Shown: positions 20,993 to 32,816 of the stretch, piece by piece | How the letters are laid out: each line of letters starts with the position of its first letter | Position numbering within the stretch: position 1 is the stretch's first letter | Assembly (NCBI RefSeq): GCF_030506305.1 | Contig: NZ_CP119421.1 | Location: forward strand, 302,354 to 366,353 | DNA from: Porifericola rhodea | Lineage (GTDB): Bacteria > Bacteroidota > Bacteroidia > Cytophagales > Cyclobacteriaceae | Direction: 5' to 3' | DNA length: 64,000 bases | The notes under the pieces: model-generated | Database searches by the model: none | Told to the model about the DNA's origin: nothing | What the model saw: the letters and a program-made list of their open reading frames with translations, nothing else | Translations under genes and position numbers: made by a program

Positions 20993-21325
20993 TTAAGCTT
21001 CTCCGACAGTCCCACCAAAGTTGATAGGAAATTTCGGAGCGTCATCACTTTGCTTAATCGGTCCAAAGGCTTCTTCGTACTTTTCTATGTTATCTTTAAG
21101 TGTTAACAAAAGCCTTCTTGCATGCTCGGGGGTAACAATGATTCGTGATTTCACTTTCGCCTTAGGAGTTCCTGGCATTAAGCGGATAAAATCAATCACG
21201 AATTCACTGTTTGAATGAGCGATGGTAGCCAGATTAGCATACTCACCCTCAGCCATTTCTTCTGAAAGCTCAATGTTAATCTGGTTACGCTTGTTCGCTT
21301 TATCTTCTTTATAGTCTTCAGCCAT
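20993..21325 (-). CDS. DUF3467 family protein
   Basis: A 110-residue protein without signal peptide. The family (DUF3467) is widespread in Bacteroidota, typically right after rpoC, as here with a 3-base gap. The sequence shows the family features: an acidic N-terminus with INIELSEEMAEGEYANLATI, then HSNSEFVIDFIRLMPGTPKA and RIIVTPEHARRLLLTLKDNI. The function is unknown. Co-transcription with rpoB-rpoC suggests a role close to transcription or its regulation, but that is inference. Confidence 0.9.
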   Translation of the reverse strand: MAEDYKEDKANKRNQINIELSEEMAEGEYANLATIAHSNSEFVIDFIRLMPGTPKAKVKSRIIVTPEHARRLLLTLKDNIEKYEEAFGPIKQSDDAPKFPINFGGTVGEA

Positions 21326-21328
21326 AGA

Positions 21329-24300
21329 TTATGCCTCTAATGTACTTTGACTTTCTTCTTTTCTGCTCTCTCTAGATGACTTCAATTGCTCATACTCTTC
21401 TTTAGAGTGAACAATAATTTTGTCGTAACTACGAATTCCAGTACCAGCAGGGATTGGATGGCCAACAATAATGTTTTCTTTCAACCCTTTAAGTTCATCA
21501 CGCTTACCACGAATAGAGGCTTCACTTAGAACTTTGGTTGTTTCCTGGAATGATGCAGCAGATAAGAAGCTTTCTGTACCCAGAGAAGCTTGAGTAATAC
21601 CCTGAAGAGTAGGCTTTGCCAATGCTGGCTCGGCATCTCTTACCTGTACCACTTTCTTATCCTGGCGTTTTAGTGAAGAGTTTTCATCTCTAAGCTGACG
21701 CTGAGTAACAATCATACCTGGCTTCAGCTTAATAGAGTCTCCTGCATCTAATACTACTTTTTTATCCAGTATCAGGTCATTTTCTTCTCTAAAACTAAAC
21801 TTATCAACTACCTGACGCATCAAGAAGCTGGTGTCTCCAGCGTCTACAATTTCTACTTTCTGCATCATCTGACTAACGATTACCTCAATATGCTTATCGT
21901 TAATCTTAACACCCTGTAGACGATAAACTTCCTGAATTTCATCTACAAGATATTCCTGAACAGCAGTAGGTCCTTTGATAGACAATATATCGGCCGGAGT
22001 AATAGCACCATCGGATAATGCCATACCTGCTTTAACGTAGTCATTGTCCTGAACAAGGATGTGTTTAGAAAGGGGCACTAAATACCTTTTCTTAACACCA
22101 TCTTTTGATTCAATGAAGATTTCACGATTACCTCTTTTAACACCTCCGTAGGTTACCGCACCATTAATAGCACTTACCACAGCAGGGTTAGAAGGGTTAC
22201 GAGCTTCAAAAAGTTCAGTTACTCTAGGAAGACCACCAGTAATATCTCGTGACTTACTCATCATACGAGGAATTTTAACCAGTACCTGTCCTGCTCTAAC
22301 TTTATCCCCTTTTTCTACAGCTAAGTGAGCTCCTACTGGTATATTGTAACCTTTAGGTTCGTCCAGCTCCGACTTTTTACTAGGGTTAATTACAATAGCA
22401 GGGTTTTTGGTTTTATCCTTCGTTTCTGTAATTACCTTCTCACGGTGACCAGTATGTTCGTCAAATTCTTCCTTATAAGTAATTCCCTGCTCAATAGATT
22501 CAAAATCAACCGTACCTTCATACTCGGATAAGATTACCGCATTGTACGGATCCCAGTTACATAGCTCCTGTCCTTTCTTCACCTTCTCACCATCTTTCAC
22601 TTTCAGGAATGAGCCGTATGGTACGTTGTTTGTAGAGAACACTTTTCCAGTTTTCTCATCCACTATTTTAATCTCACCGGATCTACCCATAACCACAATC
22701 TTCTCCTCTCCCTCATCATCGGTGGTTTTAAGGTGTTTGATCTCTTCGTACTCAACCACACCATCAAATTTAGATTTGATCATAGCATCTACCGCAATGT
22801 TTGATGCTGTACCACCCACGTGGAAAGTTCTCAATGTAAGCTGTGTACCAGGTTCACCAATTGACTGAGCAGCAATTACTCCTACTGACTCGCCTATCTG
22901 CACCATTTTGCCCGAAGCCAGGTTTCGTCCGTAGCATTTAGAGCAGATACCATGACGTGTTTCGCAGGTTAAAGGAGAGCGTATTTCCATCTCTTCTATA
23001 CCGCTGTTGTCAATACGCTGTGCTATTTCCTCAGTAATTTCCTGACCAGATTTTACTAATAGTTCTTCAGAAACAGGATCGTACTCATCATTTACAGACA
23101 CACGACCTAGTATTCTTTCAGAAAGAGGTTCAACGATCTCTTCGTTATCTTTAAGAGCAGCTACTCTCAGCCCTCTTACTGTACCACAGTCTACGTCGCG
23201 GATTACTACGTCCTGAGCAACATCTACTAAACGACGGGTCAGGTAACCTGCATCCGCAGTTTTCAATGCGGTATCAGCAAGACCTTTACGAGCACCGTGG
23301 GTAGAGATAAAGTACTCAATTACGTCTAGTCCTTCCTTAAAGTTTGAAAGGATTGGGTTCTCGATAATTTCACCTACAGAACCTTGTAAATTCTTTTGAG
23401 GCTTAGCCATTAGACCTCTCATTCCACCCAACTGTCTGATCTGCTCTCTAGAACCACGTGCTCCAGAGTGCATCATCATATAGATAGAGTTAAATCCCTG
23501 ACGGTCTTCTTCCATCTGCTTCATCAGTGCGGAAGTGATCTGAGAGTTTACTCTGGTCCAGATATCAATTACCTGATTGTAACGCTCATTATCGGTGATT
23601 AGACCCATAAAGTAGTTGTTCCTTACCGCATCTACTTCTTCTTTGGCCTGATCTACCAAACTATCTTTTTGCTCAGGTACTACGATATCGTCAAGTCCGA
23701 ATGACAGACCACCTTTGTAAGCAGACTGGAAGCCGAGCTCTTTAATATCGTCCAAGAATTTAGCGGCGCGAGATACACCAGCAATCTTGAATACTCTAGC
23801 AATAATTTGCTGTAGTTTCTTCTTAGTTAATAGTTCGTTTACATACCCTACTTCCTCAGGAATAAGCTGGTTGAATATAACTCGGCCAGCTACAGTTTCT
23901 ACGGTTTGCATACTCAGCTCACCGCTTTCCTCATCTCTTACTTTTACTCTTACCTTAATATATGCATGCTTAGAGATACGCTTCTCGTTAATAGCAATGA
24001 TTACTTCTTCAGGCGAGTAGAACATCATACCTTCACCTTCAACCTTAAGGTCATCGGTGCTTCTTCTTCCTTTGGTCACATAGTACAGACCTAATACCAT
24101 GTCCTGTGAAGGCACTGTAATTGGCGCACCATTCGCAGGGTTCATGATATTGTGCGAAGACAACATCAACATTGAGGCTTCCAGTATAGCCTCATGACCT
24201 AGAGGTACGTGAACCGCCATCTGGTCACCATCAAAGTCAGCATTAAATGCTGTACATACTAATGGATGAAGCTGAATAGCTTTTCCTTCTATAAGTTTAG

Positions 24301-25657
24301 GCTGGAAAGCTTGAATACCAAGTCTGTGTAGTGTTGGAGCACGGTTAAGCATAACAGGGTGTCCTTTCAATACATTTTCAAGGATATCCCATACTACCGG
24401 ATCTTTACGGTCTACAATTTTCTTCGCAGACTTTACAGTTTTAACAATACCACGCTCAATGAGCTTACGTATAATAAATGGCTTAAAGAGCTCAGCTGCC
24501 ATATCTTTGGGCAAACCACACTCATGCATTTTCAATTCAGGTCCTACCACAATTACTGAACGACCAGAATAATCAACACGCTTACCAAGCAGGTTTTGAC
24601 GGAAACGACCTTGCTTACCTTTAAGCATATCGCTTAAAGACTTAAGAGCACGGTTACCATCCGAACGAACTGCGTTTACTTTACGTGAGTTGTCAAACAA
24701 GGAGTCTACGGCTTCCTGTAGCATTCTCTTCTCATTTCTAAGAATTACTTCAGGAGCTTTAATATCTATAAGACGCTTCAGACGGTTGTTTCTAATGATT
24801 ACTCTGCGATACAGGTCATTCAAATCAGAGGTAGCAAACCTACCACCATCCAAAGGTACCAATGGACGTAATTCTGGCGGAATTACAGGAACCATTTTTA
24901 TGACCATCCATTCAGGACGGTTTTCTATACGAGTTTTCGCATCACGGAAAGACTCAACTACTTTCAGTCGCTTAAGTGCTTCTGCTTTACGCTGCTGAGA
25001 AGTATCCGTTTGAGCCTGATGTCTGAGGCTATAAGAAAGTTCATCCAGTTCAAGACGAGCCAAAAGCATTTCAAGCGCTTCTGCTCCCATTTTTGCGATA
25101 AACTTATTAGGGTCAGTATCATCTAGCTTTTGGTTATCCGCAGGAAGTTTATCAATAATATCCAGGTACTCATCTTCAGTAAGGAAGTCTAAGTAACTGA
25201 TACCATCTTCTGCTTTAATACCTGGCTGAATTACTGCGTATCTTTCATAATAGATGATCTGATCAAGCTTCTTAGTAGGAAGCCCTAATAGATAACCTAT
25301 TTTGTTAGGTAAAGATCTGAAATACCAGATATGCGCTACGGGCACTACGAGCTCAATATGCCCCATGCGCTCACGACGCACTTTTTTCTCGGTAACCTCT
25401 ACCCCACATCTGTCACAGATAATTCCTTTATATCTAATTCTCTTGTATTTCCCGCAATGACACTCCCAATCTTTTACAGGACCGAATATACGCTCGCAAA
25501 ACAAACCACCCATTTCTGGTTTGTAGGTTCTGTAGTTAATGGTTTCGGGTTGTGTTACTTCACCGTGAGAGCTCTCCAGTATGGACTCAGGGGAAGCCAG
25601 ACTGATAGTCACGTTGGAGAAATCGTTAGAGATTTTTCTATTTTTCTTGAATGCCAT
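21329..25657 (-). CDS. rpoC: DNA-directed RNA polymerase subunit beta'
   Basis: Catalytic subunit of RNA polymerase, 1442 residues. The N-terminal zinc site has Cys66, Cys68, Cys81 and Cys84. The absolutely conserved Mg2+-binding NADFDGDQ lies at 472-479. The second zinc cluster ([16 protein letters not shown]) and the trigger-loop region ([17 protein letters not shown]) are also present. It follows rpoB after 68 bases that contain a hairpin. Confidence 0.99.
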   Translation of the reverse strand: MAFKKNRKISNDFSNVTISLASPESILESSHGEVTQPETINYRTYKPEMGGLFCERIFGPVKDWECHCGKYKRIRYKGIICDRCGVEVTEKKVRRERMGHIELVVPVAHIWYFRSLPNKIGYLLGLPTKKLDQIIYYERYAVIQPGIKAEDGISYLDFLTEDEYLDIIDKLPADNQKLDDTDPNKFIAKMGAEALEMLLARLELDELSYSLRHQAQTDTSQQRKAEALKRLKVVESFRDAKTRIENRPEWMVIKMVPVIPPELRPLVPLDGGRFATSDLNDLYRRVIIRNNRLKRLIDIKAPEVILRNEKRMLQEAVDSLFDNSRKVNAVRSDGNRALKSLSDMLKGKQGRFRQNLLGKRVDYSGRSVIVVGPELKMHECGLPKDMAAELFKPFIIRKLIERGIVKTVKSAKKIVDRKDPVVWDILENVLKGHPVMLNRAPTLHRLGIQAFQPKLIEGKAIQLHPLVCTAFNADFDGDQMAVHVPLGHEAILEASMLMLSSHNIMNPANGAPITVPSQDMVLGLYYVTKGRRSTDDLKVEGEGMMFYSPEEVIIAINEKRISKHAYIKVRVKVRDEESGELSMQTVETVAGRVIFNQLIPEEVGYVNELLTKKKLQQIIARVFKIAGVSRAAKFLDDIKELGFQSAYKGGLSFGLDDIVVPEQKDSLVDQAKEEVDAVRNNYFMGLITDNERYNQVIDIWTRVNSQITSALMKQMEEDRQGFNSIYMMMHSGARGSREQIRQLGGMRGLMAKPQKNLQGSVGEIIENPILSNFKEGLDVIEYFISTHGARKGLADTALKTADAGYLTRRLVDVAQDVVIRDVDCGTVRGLRVAALKDNEEIVEPLSERILGRVSVNDEYDPVSEELLVKSGQEITEEIAQRIDNSGIEEMEIRSPLTCETRHGICSKCYGRNLASGKMVQIGESVGVIAAQSIGEPGTQLTLRTFHVGGTASNIAVDAMIKSKFDGVVEYEEIKHLKTTDDEGEEKIVVMGRSGEIKIVDEKTGKVFSTNNVPYGSFLKVKDGEKVKKGQELCNWDPYNAVILSEYEGTVDFESIEQGITYKEEFDEHTGHREKVITETKDKTKNPAIVINPSKKSELDEPKGYNIPVGAHLAVEKGDKVRAGQVLVKIPRMMSKSRDITGGLPRVTELFEARNPSNPAVVSAINGAVTYGGVKRGNREIFIESKDGVKKRYLVPLSKHILVQDNDYVKAGMALSDGAITPADILSIKGPTAVQEYLVDEIQEVYRLQGVKINDKHIEVIVSQMMQKVEIVDAGDTSFLMRQVVDKFSFREENDLILDKKVVLDAGDSIKLKPGMIVTQRQLRDENSSLKRQDKKVVQVRDAEPALAKPTLQGITQASLGTESFLSAASFQETTKVLSEASIRGKRDELKGLKENIIVGHPIPAGTGIRSYDKIIVHSKEEYEQLKSSRESRKEESQSTLEA

Positions 25658-25688
25658 AGGTGAATGTTTATTTCATAAATGGAAGAAA

Positions 25689-25714
25689 GCCCACACCTAT
25701 TTTAGATGTGGGGC
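25689..25714 (-). promoter_or_regulatory. Hairpin in the rpoB-rpoC gap
   Basis: A 26-base stem-loop (minus-strand arms GCCC-C-ACATCT and AGGTGTGGGC with one bulged C and a 5-base loop) fills much of the 68-base rpoB-rpoC gap. It is followed by a mixed T/C stretch, not by a clean T run, so RNA processing or partial termination are both possible. Confidence 0.5.
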
Positions 25715-25725
25715 ATTCAAAATTG

Positions 25726-28700
25726 TTAGTCAAGGGTGATTTCTAGCGCTAGTCCTCTAAGTTCATGTACTAGTACATTGAAAGACTCAGGGATGTTAGG
25801 CTTAGGCAGGTTTTCACCTTTTACAATAGCTTCATAAGCTTTGGCTCTACCTACAACATCATCCGACTTGACAGTGAGTATCTCCTGGAGAACATGAGAA
25901 GCACCAAAAGCTTCTAATGCCCATACCTCCATCTCTCCAAAGCGTTGTCCACCAAACTGCGCTTTACCTCCAAGAGGCTGCTGAGTAATGAGAGAGTATG
26001 GTCCGATAGAACGGGCGTGCATTTTATCGTCAACCAGGTGACCAAGTTTTAGCATATAAATTACTCCGACAGTAACTTTCTGGTCAAATTTTTCACCACT
26101 AAGTCCGTCGTAAAGTTCAGTACGTCCAAATTCCGGAAGGCCAGCCTCTTTCAGCTCTTTAGATACATCATCCAGAGAAGCTCCATCAAAGATAGGTGTG
26201 CTGTATTTTCTGCCTAGTTTAAGACCAGCCCAGCCTAATACAGTTTCGTAAATCTGCCCCAGGTTCATACGAGATGGTACACCAAGAGGGTTTAGTACGA
26301 TATCTACAGGAGTTCCATCTGCCATGAAAGGCATGTCTTCCTCACGAACGATTTTTGCAACCACACCTTTGTTTCCGTGACGTCCAGCCATCTTATCACC
26401 AACTTTAAGTTTACGTTTTTTAGCTACATAAACTTTAGCCAGTTGAACAATTCCGGCAGGTAATTCATCACCTACTTCTAGTGTGAAGCGTTCACGCTTA
26501 AAGTGAGCAGTTAACTCATTACGGGTTTGATTGTAGTTTTTAACCATTTCAAACACCAGTTCGTTCACATGCTCATCTTCAGTCCAATTCTCTATAATCA
26601 GATCAGAGATCAGATTGGCTTCTTCAGGAACATTATAGTTACTTTCGTCTCTGTAAATGTTCTTTTCAGGGAAGAGATTATTCTCAATATTAGCTCTTGA
26701 GAATTTCATCCCCTTAGAAATAATTTCATCTCCAAACTTGTGCTTTACTCCCTGAGAAGTTTTACCATCTAATAAGCCAGACAGCTTATTGATCATGGTA
26801 GCTCTCAGGCCAAGAAGATCTTTTTTGTAGTTAACTTTCAGGTTTTCTACTTCCTTCTTTGACTTGGCACGTAGCTCTTTGTCCTTTTTAGGACGAGAGA
26901 AAAGTTTAGTATCTATTACTACACCTCTTAGTGAAGGAGAAGCTTTCAGGGAAGCGTCTTTTACATCTCCCGCTTTATCACCAAAGATAGCTCTCAGGAG
27001 TTTTTCTTCAGGAGTAGGATCAGTTTCACCCTTAGGTGTAATCTTACCAATTAGTATATCACCTTCCTTAACATCAGCACCAACTCTAATAATACCATTT
27101 TCGTCAAGGTTTTTAACAGCCTCTTCACTTACGTTAGGAATTTCAGAAGTCAGTTCTTCTTCACCACGCTTAGTATCTCTTACTTCCAGCTCAAACTCTT
27201 CAACGTGAATAGAAGTAAAGATATCATCACGTACTACTTTCTCTGAAATTACAATTGCATCCTCAAAGTTGTAACCCTGCCAAGGCATGAAAGCCACCTT
27301 CATATTTCTACCTAAAGCCAGCTCACCATTCTCGGTTGCATAACCTTCGCATAAAGGCTGACCTTTTTTCACGCGCTCTCCTTTCAGAACAATGGGCTTC
27401 AGGTTTACGCATGTATCCTGGTTTGTTCTACGGAACTTGGTTAGGGTATAAGTTTTAAGGTCACCGTCAAAGCTTACAAGTCTCTGCTCATCCGTCAGAT
27501 CGTAACGCATTACTATTTTGCGGCCGTCTACGTATTCTACCACACCATCCTCTTCAGCTAGTACTAATGATCTAGAGTCTAGTGCAACACGAGCTTCAAG
27601 TCCTGTACCTACGATAGGAGCTTCAGGTTTCAACAATGGAACAGCCTGACGCTGCATGTTTGATCCCATCAAAGCACGGTTGGCATCATCATGCTCCAAG
27701 AATGGAATCATGGATGCTGCTACCGATACTATCTGGTTAGGCGCTACGTCCATATAAGATACCTGACCAGGCTCTACCACCGGGAAGTCACCTTCGTAAC
27801 GAGCTTTTACTGTTTCATTAACAAATTTACCGTTAGTCTCCAGAGGAGCATTAGCCTGAGCAATATTGTGTGTATCTTCTTCTTCTGCTGTCAGGTAAAG
27901 GACATCTCCACTCATATCAACTTTACCCTCTTCCACCTTACGATAAGGTGTTTCGATAAAGCCCATGTGGTTCACTTTAGCATGAACACAAAGAGAAGAA
28001 ATCAGACCAATGTTTGGTCCTTCAGGTGTCTCAATAGTACAAAGTCTTCCGTAGTGGGTGTAATGCACATCTCGTACCTCAAAACCAGCTCTTTCTCTGG
28101 AAAGACCACCAGGGCCTAAAGCAGACATACGACGCTTATGTGTAACTTCAGCTAATGGATTGGTTTGATCCATAAACTGAGAAAGCTGATTGGTACCAAA
28201 GAATGAGTTGATAACAGAAGATAAAGTACGCGCGTTGATCAAATCAACTGGCTTAAAGTCCTCATTATCACGAACATTCATTCTTTCTTTAATGGTACGA
28301 GCCATACGGGCAAGCCCTACACCGAACTGACTGTAAAGCTGCTCGCCCACTGTTCTTACACGTCTATTGCTTAAGTGGTCAATATCATCCACTACCGCAC
28401 GAGAATTGATAAGACCAATAAGATATTTTACAATCTTAATGATGTCTTCAGTAGTCAGTACACGTACGTCTGAGTCAATTTCCAGATCCAGTTTCTTATT
28501 GATACGATAACGTCCTACTTCACCCAGATCATATCTTTTATCACTAAAGAACAAGCTCTGAATGATATCACGAGCAGTTTGTTCATCAGGAGCTTCTGTA
28601 TTACGAAGCTGACGATAAATTTGCTCTACAGCTTCTTTCTCTGAGTTTGAGTTATCTTTCTGAAGCGTATTATATATAATAGAGTAATCTGTAATATTTA

Positions 28701-29601
28701 CATCCTCTCTATGCAAAATAATTGAATCTGTACCAGACTCAGTAATAGTATCTATATCTTCTTCGCTTAGTACAGAATCTCTCTCAAGTAGCACCTCATT
28801 TCTATCTATAGAGACTACTTCGCCGGTATCTTCATCTACAAAGTCTTCAGTCCATGTTCTTAAAACACGAGCTGCAAGCTTTCTACCTACATATTGTTTC
28901 AGGTTAGACTCATCTGCTTTTACTTCTTCTGAAAGACCAAACAAATCAAGTATATCCTTATCGCTACCATAACCAATAGCTCTAAGTAGGGTAGTTACCG
29001 GAAACTTCTTCTTTCTATCAATGTAAGCGTACATTACTCCGTTTACATCAGTTGCAAACTCTATCCAAGAGCCTTTGAACGGAATAATTCTGGCAGAATA
29101 TAATTTAGTACCGTTGGTATGTTTACTTTGTGCGAAGAATACTCCAGGTGATCTGTGTAGCTGCGATACAATGACCCTTTCCGCTCCATTAATAATGAAA
29201 GAGCCTTTTTCAGTCATGTAAGGAATATTTCCTAAGAAAACTTCCTGCTCAATGGTTTCAAAGTCTTCATTATCCTCATCATTGCAAGAAAGGCGAAGTT
29301 TAGCTTTAAGAGGTACTGAGAAAGTAAGTCCTCTGTCGATGCTTTCGTCTACAGAATATTTGGGAGGGTCAATGACATAATCAATGAATTCAAGCACAAA
29401 GTTTTCACGAGAATCTGAAATGGGAAAATTCTCGGAGAACACTTTGAAAAGCCCCTCATTACTTCTTCTTTCTGCTGGCGTCTCAATTTGCAAGAAGTCC
29501 TTGAAAGACTTAACCTGCACATCCAGAAAGTCTGGATAGTCAAGTACAGTCTTGATGGAAGCAAAATTGACGCGTTCAGTGGGTTTATATAAATTAGCCA
29601 A
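25726..29601 (-). CDS. rpoB: DNA-directed RNA polymerase subunit beta
   Basis: Large catalytic subunit of RNA polymerase, 1291 residues. The rifampicin-binding region is wild-type in pattern ([20 protein letters not shown], then [20 protein letters not shown]). The switch-3/C-terminal signature ([34 protein letters not shown]) is intact. It is separated from rplL by 174 bases with a terminator-like hairpin. Confidence 0.99.
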   Translation of the reverse strand: MANLYKPTERVNFASIKTVLDYPDFLDVQVKSFKDFLQIETPAERRSNEGLFKVFSENFPISDSRENFVLEFIDYVIDPPKYSVDESIDRGLTFSVPLKAKLRLSCNDEDNEDFETIEQEVFLGNIPYMTEKGSFIINGAERVIVSQLHRSPGVFFAQSKHTNGTKLYSARIIPFKGSWIEFATDVNGVMYAYIDRKKKFPVTTLLRAIGYGSDKDILDLFGLSEEVKADESNLKQYVGRKLAARVLRTWTEDFVDEDTGEVVSIDRNEVLLERDSVLSEEDIDTITESGTDSIILHREDVNITDYSIIYNTLQKDNSNSEKEAVEQIYRQLRNTEAPDEQTARDIIQSLFFSDKRYDLGEVGRYRINKKLDLEIDSDVRVLTTEDIIKIVKYLIGLINSRAVVDDIDHLSNRRVRTVGEQLYSQFGVGLARMARTIKERMNVRDNEDFKPVDLINARTLSSVINSFFGTNQLSQFMDQTNPLAEVTHKRRMSALGPGGLSRERAGFEVRDVHYTHYGRLCTIETPEGPNIGLISSLCVHAKVNHMGFIETPYRKVEEGKVDMSGDVLYLTAEEEDTHNIAQANAPLETNGKFVNETVKARYEGDFPVVEPGQVSYMDVAPNQIVSVAASMIPFLEHDDANRALMGSNMQRQAVPLLKPEAPIVGTGLEARVALDSRSLVLAEEDGVVEYVDGRKIVMRYDLTDEQRLVSFDGDLKTYTLTKFRRTNQDTCVNLKPIVLKGERVKKGQPLCEGYATENGELALGRNMKVAFMPWQGYNFEDAIVISEKVVRDDIFTSIHVEEFELEVRDTKRGEEELTSEIPNVSEEAVKNLDENGIIRVGADVKEGDILIGKITPKGETDPTPEEKLLRAIFGDKAGDVKDASLKASPSLRGVVIDTKLFSRPKKDKELRAKSKKEVENLKVNYKKDLLGLRATMINKLSGLLDGKTSQGVKHKFGDEIISKGMKFSRANIENNLFPEKNIYRDESNYNVPEEANLISDLIIENWTEDEHVNELVFEMVKNYNQTRNELTAHFKRERFTLEVGDELPAGIVQLAKVYVAKKRKLKVGDKMAGRHGNKGVVAKIVREEDMPFMADGTPVDIVLNPLGVPSRMNLGQIYETVLGWAGLKLGRKYSTPIFDGASLDDVSKELKEAGLPEFGRTELYDGLSGEKFDQKVTVGVIYMLKLGHLVDDKMHARSIGPYSLITQQPLGGKAQFGGQRFGEMEVWALEAFGASHVLQEILTVKSDDVVGRAKAYEAIVKGENLPKPNIPESFNVLVHELRGLALEITLD

Positions 29602-29653
29602 AGCCTTCTAGTTTTTAAAGGTTTTATTTGGAATGTAAAAGGTAGTTTTCAAA

Positions 29654-29684
29654 ACTTGCAGGTACCAACCTTAAAAGTGCAAGT
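29654..29684 (-). repeat. Inverted repeat in the rpoB leader
   Basis: Arms ACTTGCA (29654-29660) and TGCAAGT (29678-29684), 17 bases apart, lie 53 bases upstream of the rpoB start. The spacer contains a GGTACC palindrome. Could fold in the rpoB leader RNA. No known motif is recognised. Confidence 0.35.
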
Positions 29685-29715
29685 AACCTCTAGACTTAAA
29701 AGTATATACAAACAG

Positions 29716-29743
29716 GAAAAGACCTGACTGTACGGCCAGGCCT
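29716..29743 (-). terminator. Terminator-like attenuator between rplL and rpoB
   Basis: A 9-bp stem (minus-strand arms AGGCCTGGC and GTCAGGTCT, two G-T pairs, 6-base loop) is followed by TTTTCCTGTTT. It lies 33 bases after rplL. In E. coli a partial terminator in the same place sets the ratio of ribosomal protein to polymerase transcripts, so attenuation is the likely role here. Confidence 0.7.
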
Positions 29744-29775
29744 AATTGCAAAGCAATCTAGTAATATTTCAATGA

Positions 29776-30153
29776 TTACTTAAGTTCTACTTCTGCACCA
29801 GCTTCTTCAAGCTGCTTTTTAAGTCCTTCAGCCTCGTCTTTGCTTACACCTTCTTTAATTTCTTTAGGTGCACCATCAACAAGTTCTTTTGCTTCTTTAA
29901 GACCTAAACCAGTTAATTCCTTAACAAGTTTCACAACTGCCAGTTTAGAACCACCAGGAGACTTCAGTACTACGTCAAAAGAAGTCTTTTCTTCTTCAGC
30001 ACCACCTTCTCCGCCTCCTGCAGCAACAGCTACGGGAGCAGCGGCTGCAGCTGGCTCAATACCATACTCCTCTTTAAGGATGGTAGCAAGTTCGTTAACT
30101 TCTTTTACTGTAAGGTTAACCAGCTGTTCTGCGAAATCTTTCAAGTCTGCCAT
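29776..30153 (-). CDS. rplL: 50S ribosomal protein L7/L12
   Basis: Flexible stalk protein that recruits translation factors, 125 residues. The N-terminal dimer domain (about 1-32), the Ala-rich hinge ([14 protein letters not shown], about 35-48) and the C-terminal factor-binding domain ([20 protein letters not shown]) are all visible. Confidence 0.98.
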   Translation of the reverse strand: MADLKDFAEQLVNLTVKEVNELATILKEEYGIEPAAAAAPVAVAAGGGEGGAEEEKTSFDVVLKSPGGSKLAVVKLVKELTGLGLKEAKELVDGAPKEIKEGVSKDEAEGLKKQLEEAGAEVELK

Positions 30154-30199
30154 TTTAAAACGCTATTTAAATTGATTTGTTTACTACTTAAATAATATA

Positions 30200-30733
30200 C
30201 TATCCTTCTCTCTCGGACAATGTTTTTACGATACCTGCAAGTTTGTGTTTTCCACTTTGAAGTGCAGAGATAACATTGGTTGCAGGAGATTGAAGTAAAC
30301 CAATGATTTCCCCAATGAGTTCATCCTTAGATTTAAGTGAGCTCAGCATTTCAAGGTTCTCTGCTCCCACGAACAAATCGGTATCAATTGAAGCAGCTTT
30401 AAACGCAGGCTTAGTAAGCTCTTTATCTTTTTTCTTAAACTCTTTTATAATTTTTGCTGGAGCATTTCCTACTTCAGGAGAAAACATAATTCCTGAAGAG
30501 CCTTTCAATATTTCATCAAAAGGAGCGTAATCTGTATCAAGTTTCTCCAGCGCCTTTCTGATCAAAGTGTTTTTAACCACTTTGTACTCTACACCTCTTT
30601 TGAAGCAAAGCTCACGAAAAGAATTCACTTCAGAAACACTTAAACCAGCAGTGTCAGCAATGTAGAAGTAAGTGGTGTTTTTTAGCTTTTCAGCTAGCTC
30701 GTCTATAAGAACGCCTTTTTCTTCTCTTGTCAT
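30200..30733 (-). CDS. rplJ: 50S ribosomal protein L10
   Basis: L10 anchors the L7/L12 stalk to 23S rRNA. 177 residues. It has the family start (MTREEKGVLIDELAEKLKNT), VVKNTLIRKALEK, and a C-terminal helix for L12 dimers. It starts only 2 bases after rplA, so there is no room for the separate L10 leader known from other bacteria. Confidence 0.98.
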   Translation of the reverse strand: MTREEKGVLIDELAEKLKNTTYFYIADTAGLSVSEVNSFRELCFKRGVEYKVVKNTLIRKALEKLDTDYAPFDEILKGSSGIMFSPEVGNAPAKIIKEFKKKDKELTKPAFKAASIDTDLFVGAENLEMLSSLKSKDELIGEIIGLLQSPATNVISALQSGKHKLAGIVKTLSEREG

Positions 30734-30735
30734 GA

Positions 30736-31434
30736 TTATATTCCAGCTATACTATTCTTGTCAATTTGGATTCCTTTACTCATCGTACTAGATAAGTAAA
30801 TTCCTTTAATGTATGTTCCCTTGGTAGAAGCAGGTTTCAGTCTGCTTAAGGTCTGAATTACTTCATTAGCATTTTCGGCAATTTTATTTGCATCAAAAGA
30901 TGCTTTACCCACACTAGTATGGATGATACCGAATTTGTCTACTTTAAAGTCAATTTTACCACCTTTTACTTCCTGTACAGCCTTTCCAATATCCATAGTA
31001 ACTGTACCTGCCTTAGGGTTAGGCATCAAACCACGAGGACCTAACACTCTACCCAAACGACCAACTTTTGCCATTACTGTAGGCATAGTGATAATCACGT
31101 CAATATCAGTCCAACCACCTTCAATTTTTTGAATGTAGTCATCAAGACCTACATGATCAGCGCCAGCTGCTTTGGCTTCTTCTTCTTTATCAGGAGTACA
31201 AAGAACCAATACTCTCACTTCCTTACCAGTACCATGAGGTAAAGCTACCACTCCTCTTACCATCTGATCTGCTTTACGAGGATCAACTCCAAGGTTAACA
31301 TCAAGGTCAACAGAAGCATCAAAGCCAGTAGTAGTAATTTCCTTTACTAAAGAAGACGCTTCTTCAAGAGAATACTGCTTGTTGAAGTCATACTTCTTTA
31401 AAATATCTGCTTTCTTTTTAGATAACTTAGCCAT
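30736..31434 (-). CDS. rplA: 50S ribosomal protein L1
   Basis: L1 forms the mobile L1 stalk that moves deacylated tRNA out of the E site. 232 residues. The signature is [20 protein letters not shown] near residue 125, followed by [19 protein letters not shown]. It follows rplK by 12 bases. Confidence 0.98.
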   Translation of the reverse strand: MAKLSKKKADILKKYDFNKQYSLEEASSLVKEITTTGFDASVDLDVNLGVDPRKADQMVRGVVALPHGTGKEVRVLVLCTPDKEEEAKAAGADHVGLDDYIQKIEGGWTDIDVIITMPTVMAKVGRLGRVLGPRGLMPNPKAGTVTMDIGKAVQEVKGGKIDFKVDKFGIIHTSVGKASFDANKIAENANEVIQTLSRLKPASTKGTYIKGIYLSSTMSKGIQIDKNSIAGI

Positions 31435-31446
31435 TTGTCAGTTTAA

Positions 31447-31890
31447 TTAATTATCCCAGGGAGCCTTACCTTTTACCGTGATACCCATACTTTTTGCTGT
31501 ACCTGCAACCATTTTCATAGCTGACTCAACTTTAAAAGCATTGAGGTCAGGCATTTTTGTTTCAGCAATTTCTTTCACCTGATCCCAGGATACAGATCCT
31601 ACTTTAGAACGGTTAGGCTCAGAAGATCCTTTTTTCTGCTTAGCAGCTTCCAGCAACATAACCGCTGCAGGAGGAGTCTTTACGACAAAGTCAAAAGACT
31701 TATCAGAGAAGATGGTAACTACTACCGGTAATACCTGTCCTTGTTTATCCTGTGTTCTGGCATTGAACTGCTTACAGAACTCCATGATATTAAGACCTTT
31801 ACTACCAAGAGCCGGACCTACCGGAGGTGAGGGGTTAGCTTGTCCACCCCTGATTTGTAACTTTAAATATCCAACTATTTCCTTAGCCAT
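31447..31890 (-). CDS. rplK: 50S ribosomal protein L11
   Basis: L11 at the GTPase-associated centre, needed for factor binding. 147 residues. The N-terminal proline-rich domain ([20 protein letters not shown]) and the RNA-binding C-terminal domain end in the usual [13 protein letters not shown]. Its start overlaps the nusG stop by 8 bases, which suggests translational coupling. Confidence 0.98.
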   Translation of the reverse strand: MAKEIVGYLKLQIRGGQANPSPPVGPALGSKGLNIMEFCKQFNARTQDKQGQVLPVVVTIFSDKSFDFVVKTPPAAVMLLEAAKQKKGSSEPNRSKVGSVSWDQVKEIAETKMPDLNAFKVESAMKMVAGTAKSMGITVKGKAPWDN

Positions 31891-32458
31891 TGTTGCTACT
31901 ATTATCTAATTTCTCTACTTGCATATAATTAAGTTCCACCGGCGTATTTCTTCCAAAGATCTTCACCATTACCTTCAGCTTCTTCCTCTCTTCAAATACT
32001 TCTTCAATATTTCCGATAAAACCACTGAAAGGCCCATCCATTACTTTCACTTCTTCTCCCACCATGTAAGGGGTTTCCAGCTTCACTTCGTCCTCGTCCG
32101 TATCTTCTACTTTTCCTAATATTCTATTGACTTCGCTAGGACGTAGAGGTATAGGGGTTTTATCAGCTCCTTTTTCATTAGAACCTAAAAAACCAATTAC
32201 GTTAGAGATATTAGTGATGGTATCGTATACACCTGGTTTCTGCAAATCAGCAGAAATCATGATATAACCTGGGAAAAAATTTCTTTCTCGTACTCTTTTC
32301 TTACCATTTCTCATCTCCATCACTTTTTCTGACGGGATAAGCACCTGGGGAATATATTCGCCTAGGTTGTTAATGGCAATTTCCTTTTCAAGGTACTCCT
32401 TTACTTTTTTTTCCTTTCCACTAACAGCTCTTACCACATACCACTTGAAGTCACCCAT
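31883..32458 (-). CDS. nusG: Transcription termination/antitermination factor NusG
   Basis: Binds RNA polymerase and links it to Rho or the ribosome. 191 residues: the NGN domain ([20 protein letters not shown], then [11 protein letters not shown]) is followed by a C-terminal KOW domain ([20 protein letters not shown], about 131-150). It sits between secE (2-base gap) and rplK (8-base overlap). Confidence 0.98.
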   Translation of the reverse strand: MGDFKWYVVRAVSGKEKKVKEYLEKEIAINNLGEYIPQVLIPSEKVMEMRNGKKRVRERNFFPGYIMISADLQKPGVYDTITNISNVIGFLGSNEKGADKTPIPLRPSEVNRILGKVEDTDEDEVKLETPYMVGEEVKVMDGPFSGFIGNIEEVFEERKKLKVMVKIFGRNTPVELNYMQVEKLDNSSNNG

Positions 32459-32460
32459 AT

Positions 32461-32652
32461 TTAAAATGCGTTATAAAACCAAGTCATTGTGTTTTCAAAC
32501 CCTAAGTCAATCAGCCCTATCATTAAGGCAAAGATCAGGGAAGCAATTAACACTAAGACCGAGCTTCTTTGCAAAGATGAATAATTCGGCCATGTCACCT
32601 TATTCTTCATCTCATCATAGGAAGCTTTGACAAACTCAACTAAATTATTCAT
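32461..32652 (-). CDS. secE: Preprotein translocase subunit SecE
   Basis: Small 63-residue form with one membrane segment (about 32-52), preceded by the conserved cytoplasmic amphipathic helix (FVKASYDEMKNKVTWPNYSS). SecE clamps the SecY channel. It lies between tRNA-Trp and nusG, the standard place. Confidence 0.95.
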   Translation of the reverse strand: MNNLVEFVKASYDEMKNKVTWPNYSSLQRSSVLVLIASLIFALMIGLIDLGFENTMTWFYNAF

Positions 32653-32671
32653 CTTTTTAGTTTGCTTTTAG

Positions 32672-32744
32672 CACGGGCGGTAAGATTCGAACTCACGACC
32701 TACGGTTTTGGAGACCGTTGCTCTACCAGCTGAGCTACACCCGT
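32672..32744 (-). tRNA. tRNA-Trp (CCA)
   Basis: A 73-base cloverleaf without encoded CCA end. The acceptor arms ACGGGTG and CGCCCGT pair with one wobble; the anticodon loop in GGTCTCCAAAACC carries CCA; the T-loop has GTTCGAATC. It lies between tuf and secE. Confidence 0.96.
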
Positions 32745-32816
32745 ATAAGTGTAAAGACTTGACTTTACAGAGAACTCCCTGGAAGCCAAGCCTTTACTGA
32801 ATATTAATAATAGAGA

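Noticed and set aside
26864-27208. Plus-strand 114-codon open frame over rpoB
   Set aside because: Ser/Leu-rich shadow of the conserved rpoB frame, no start context or family match.
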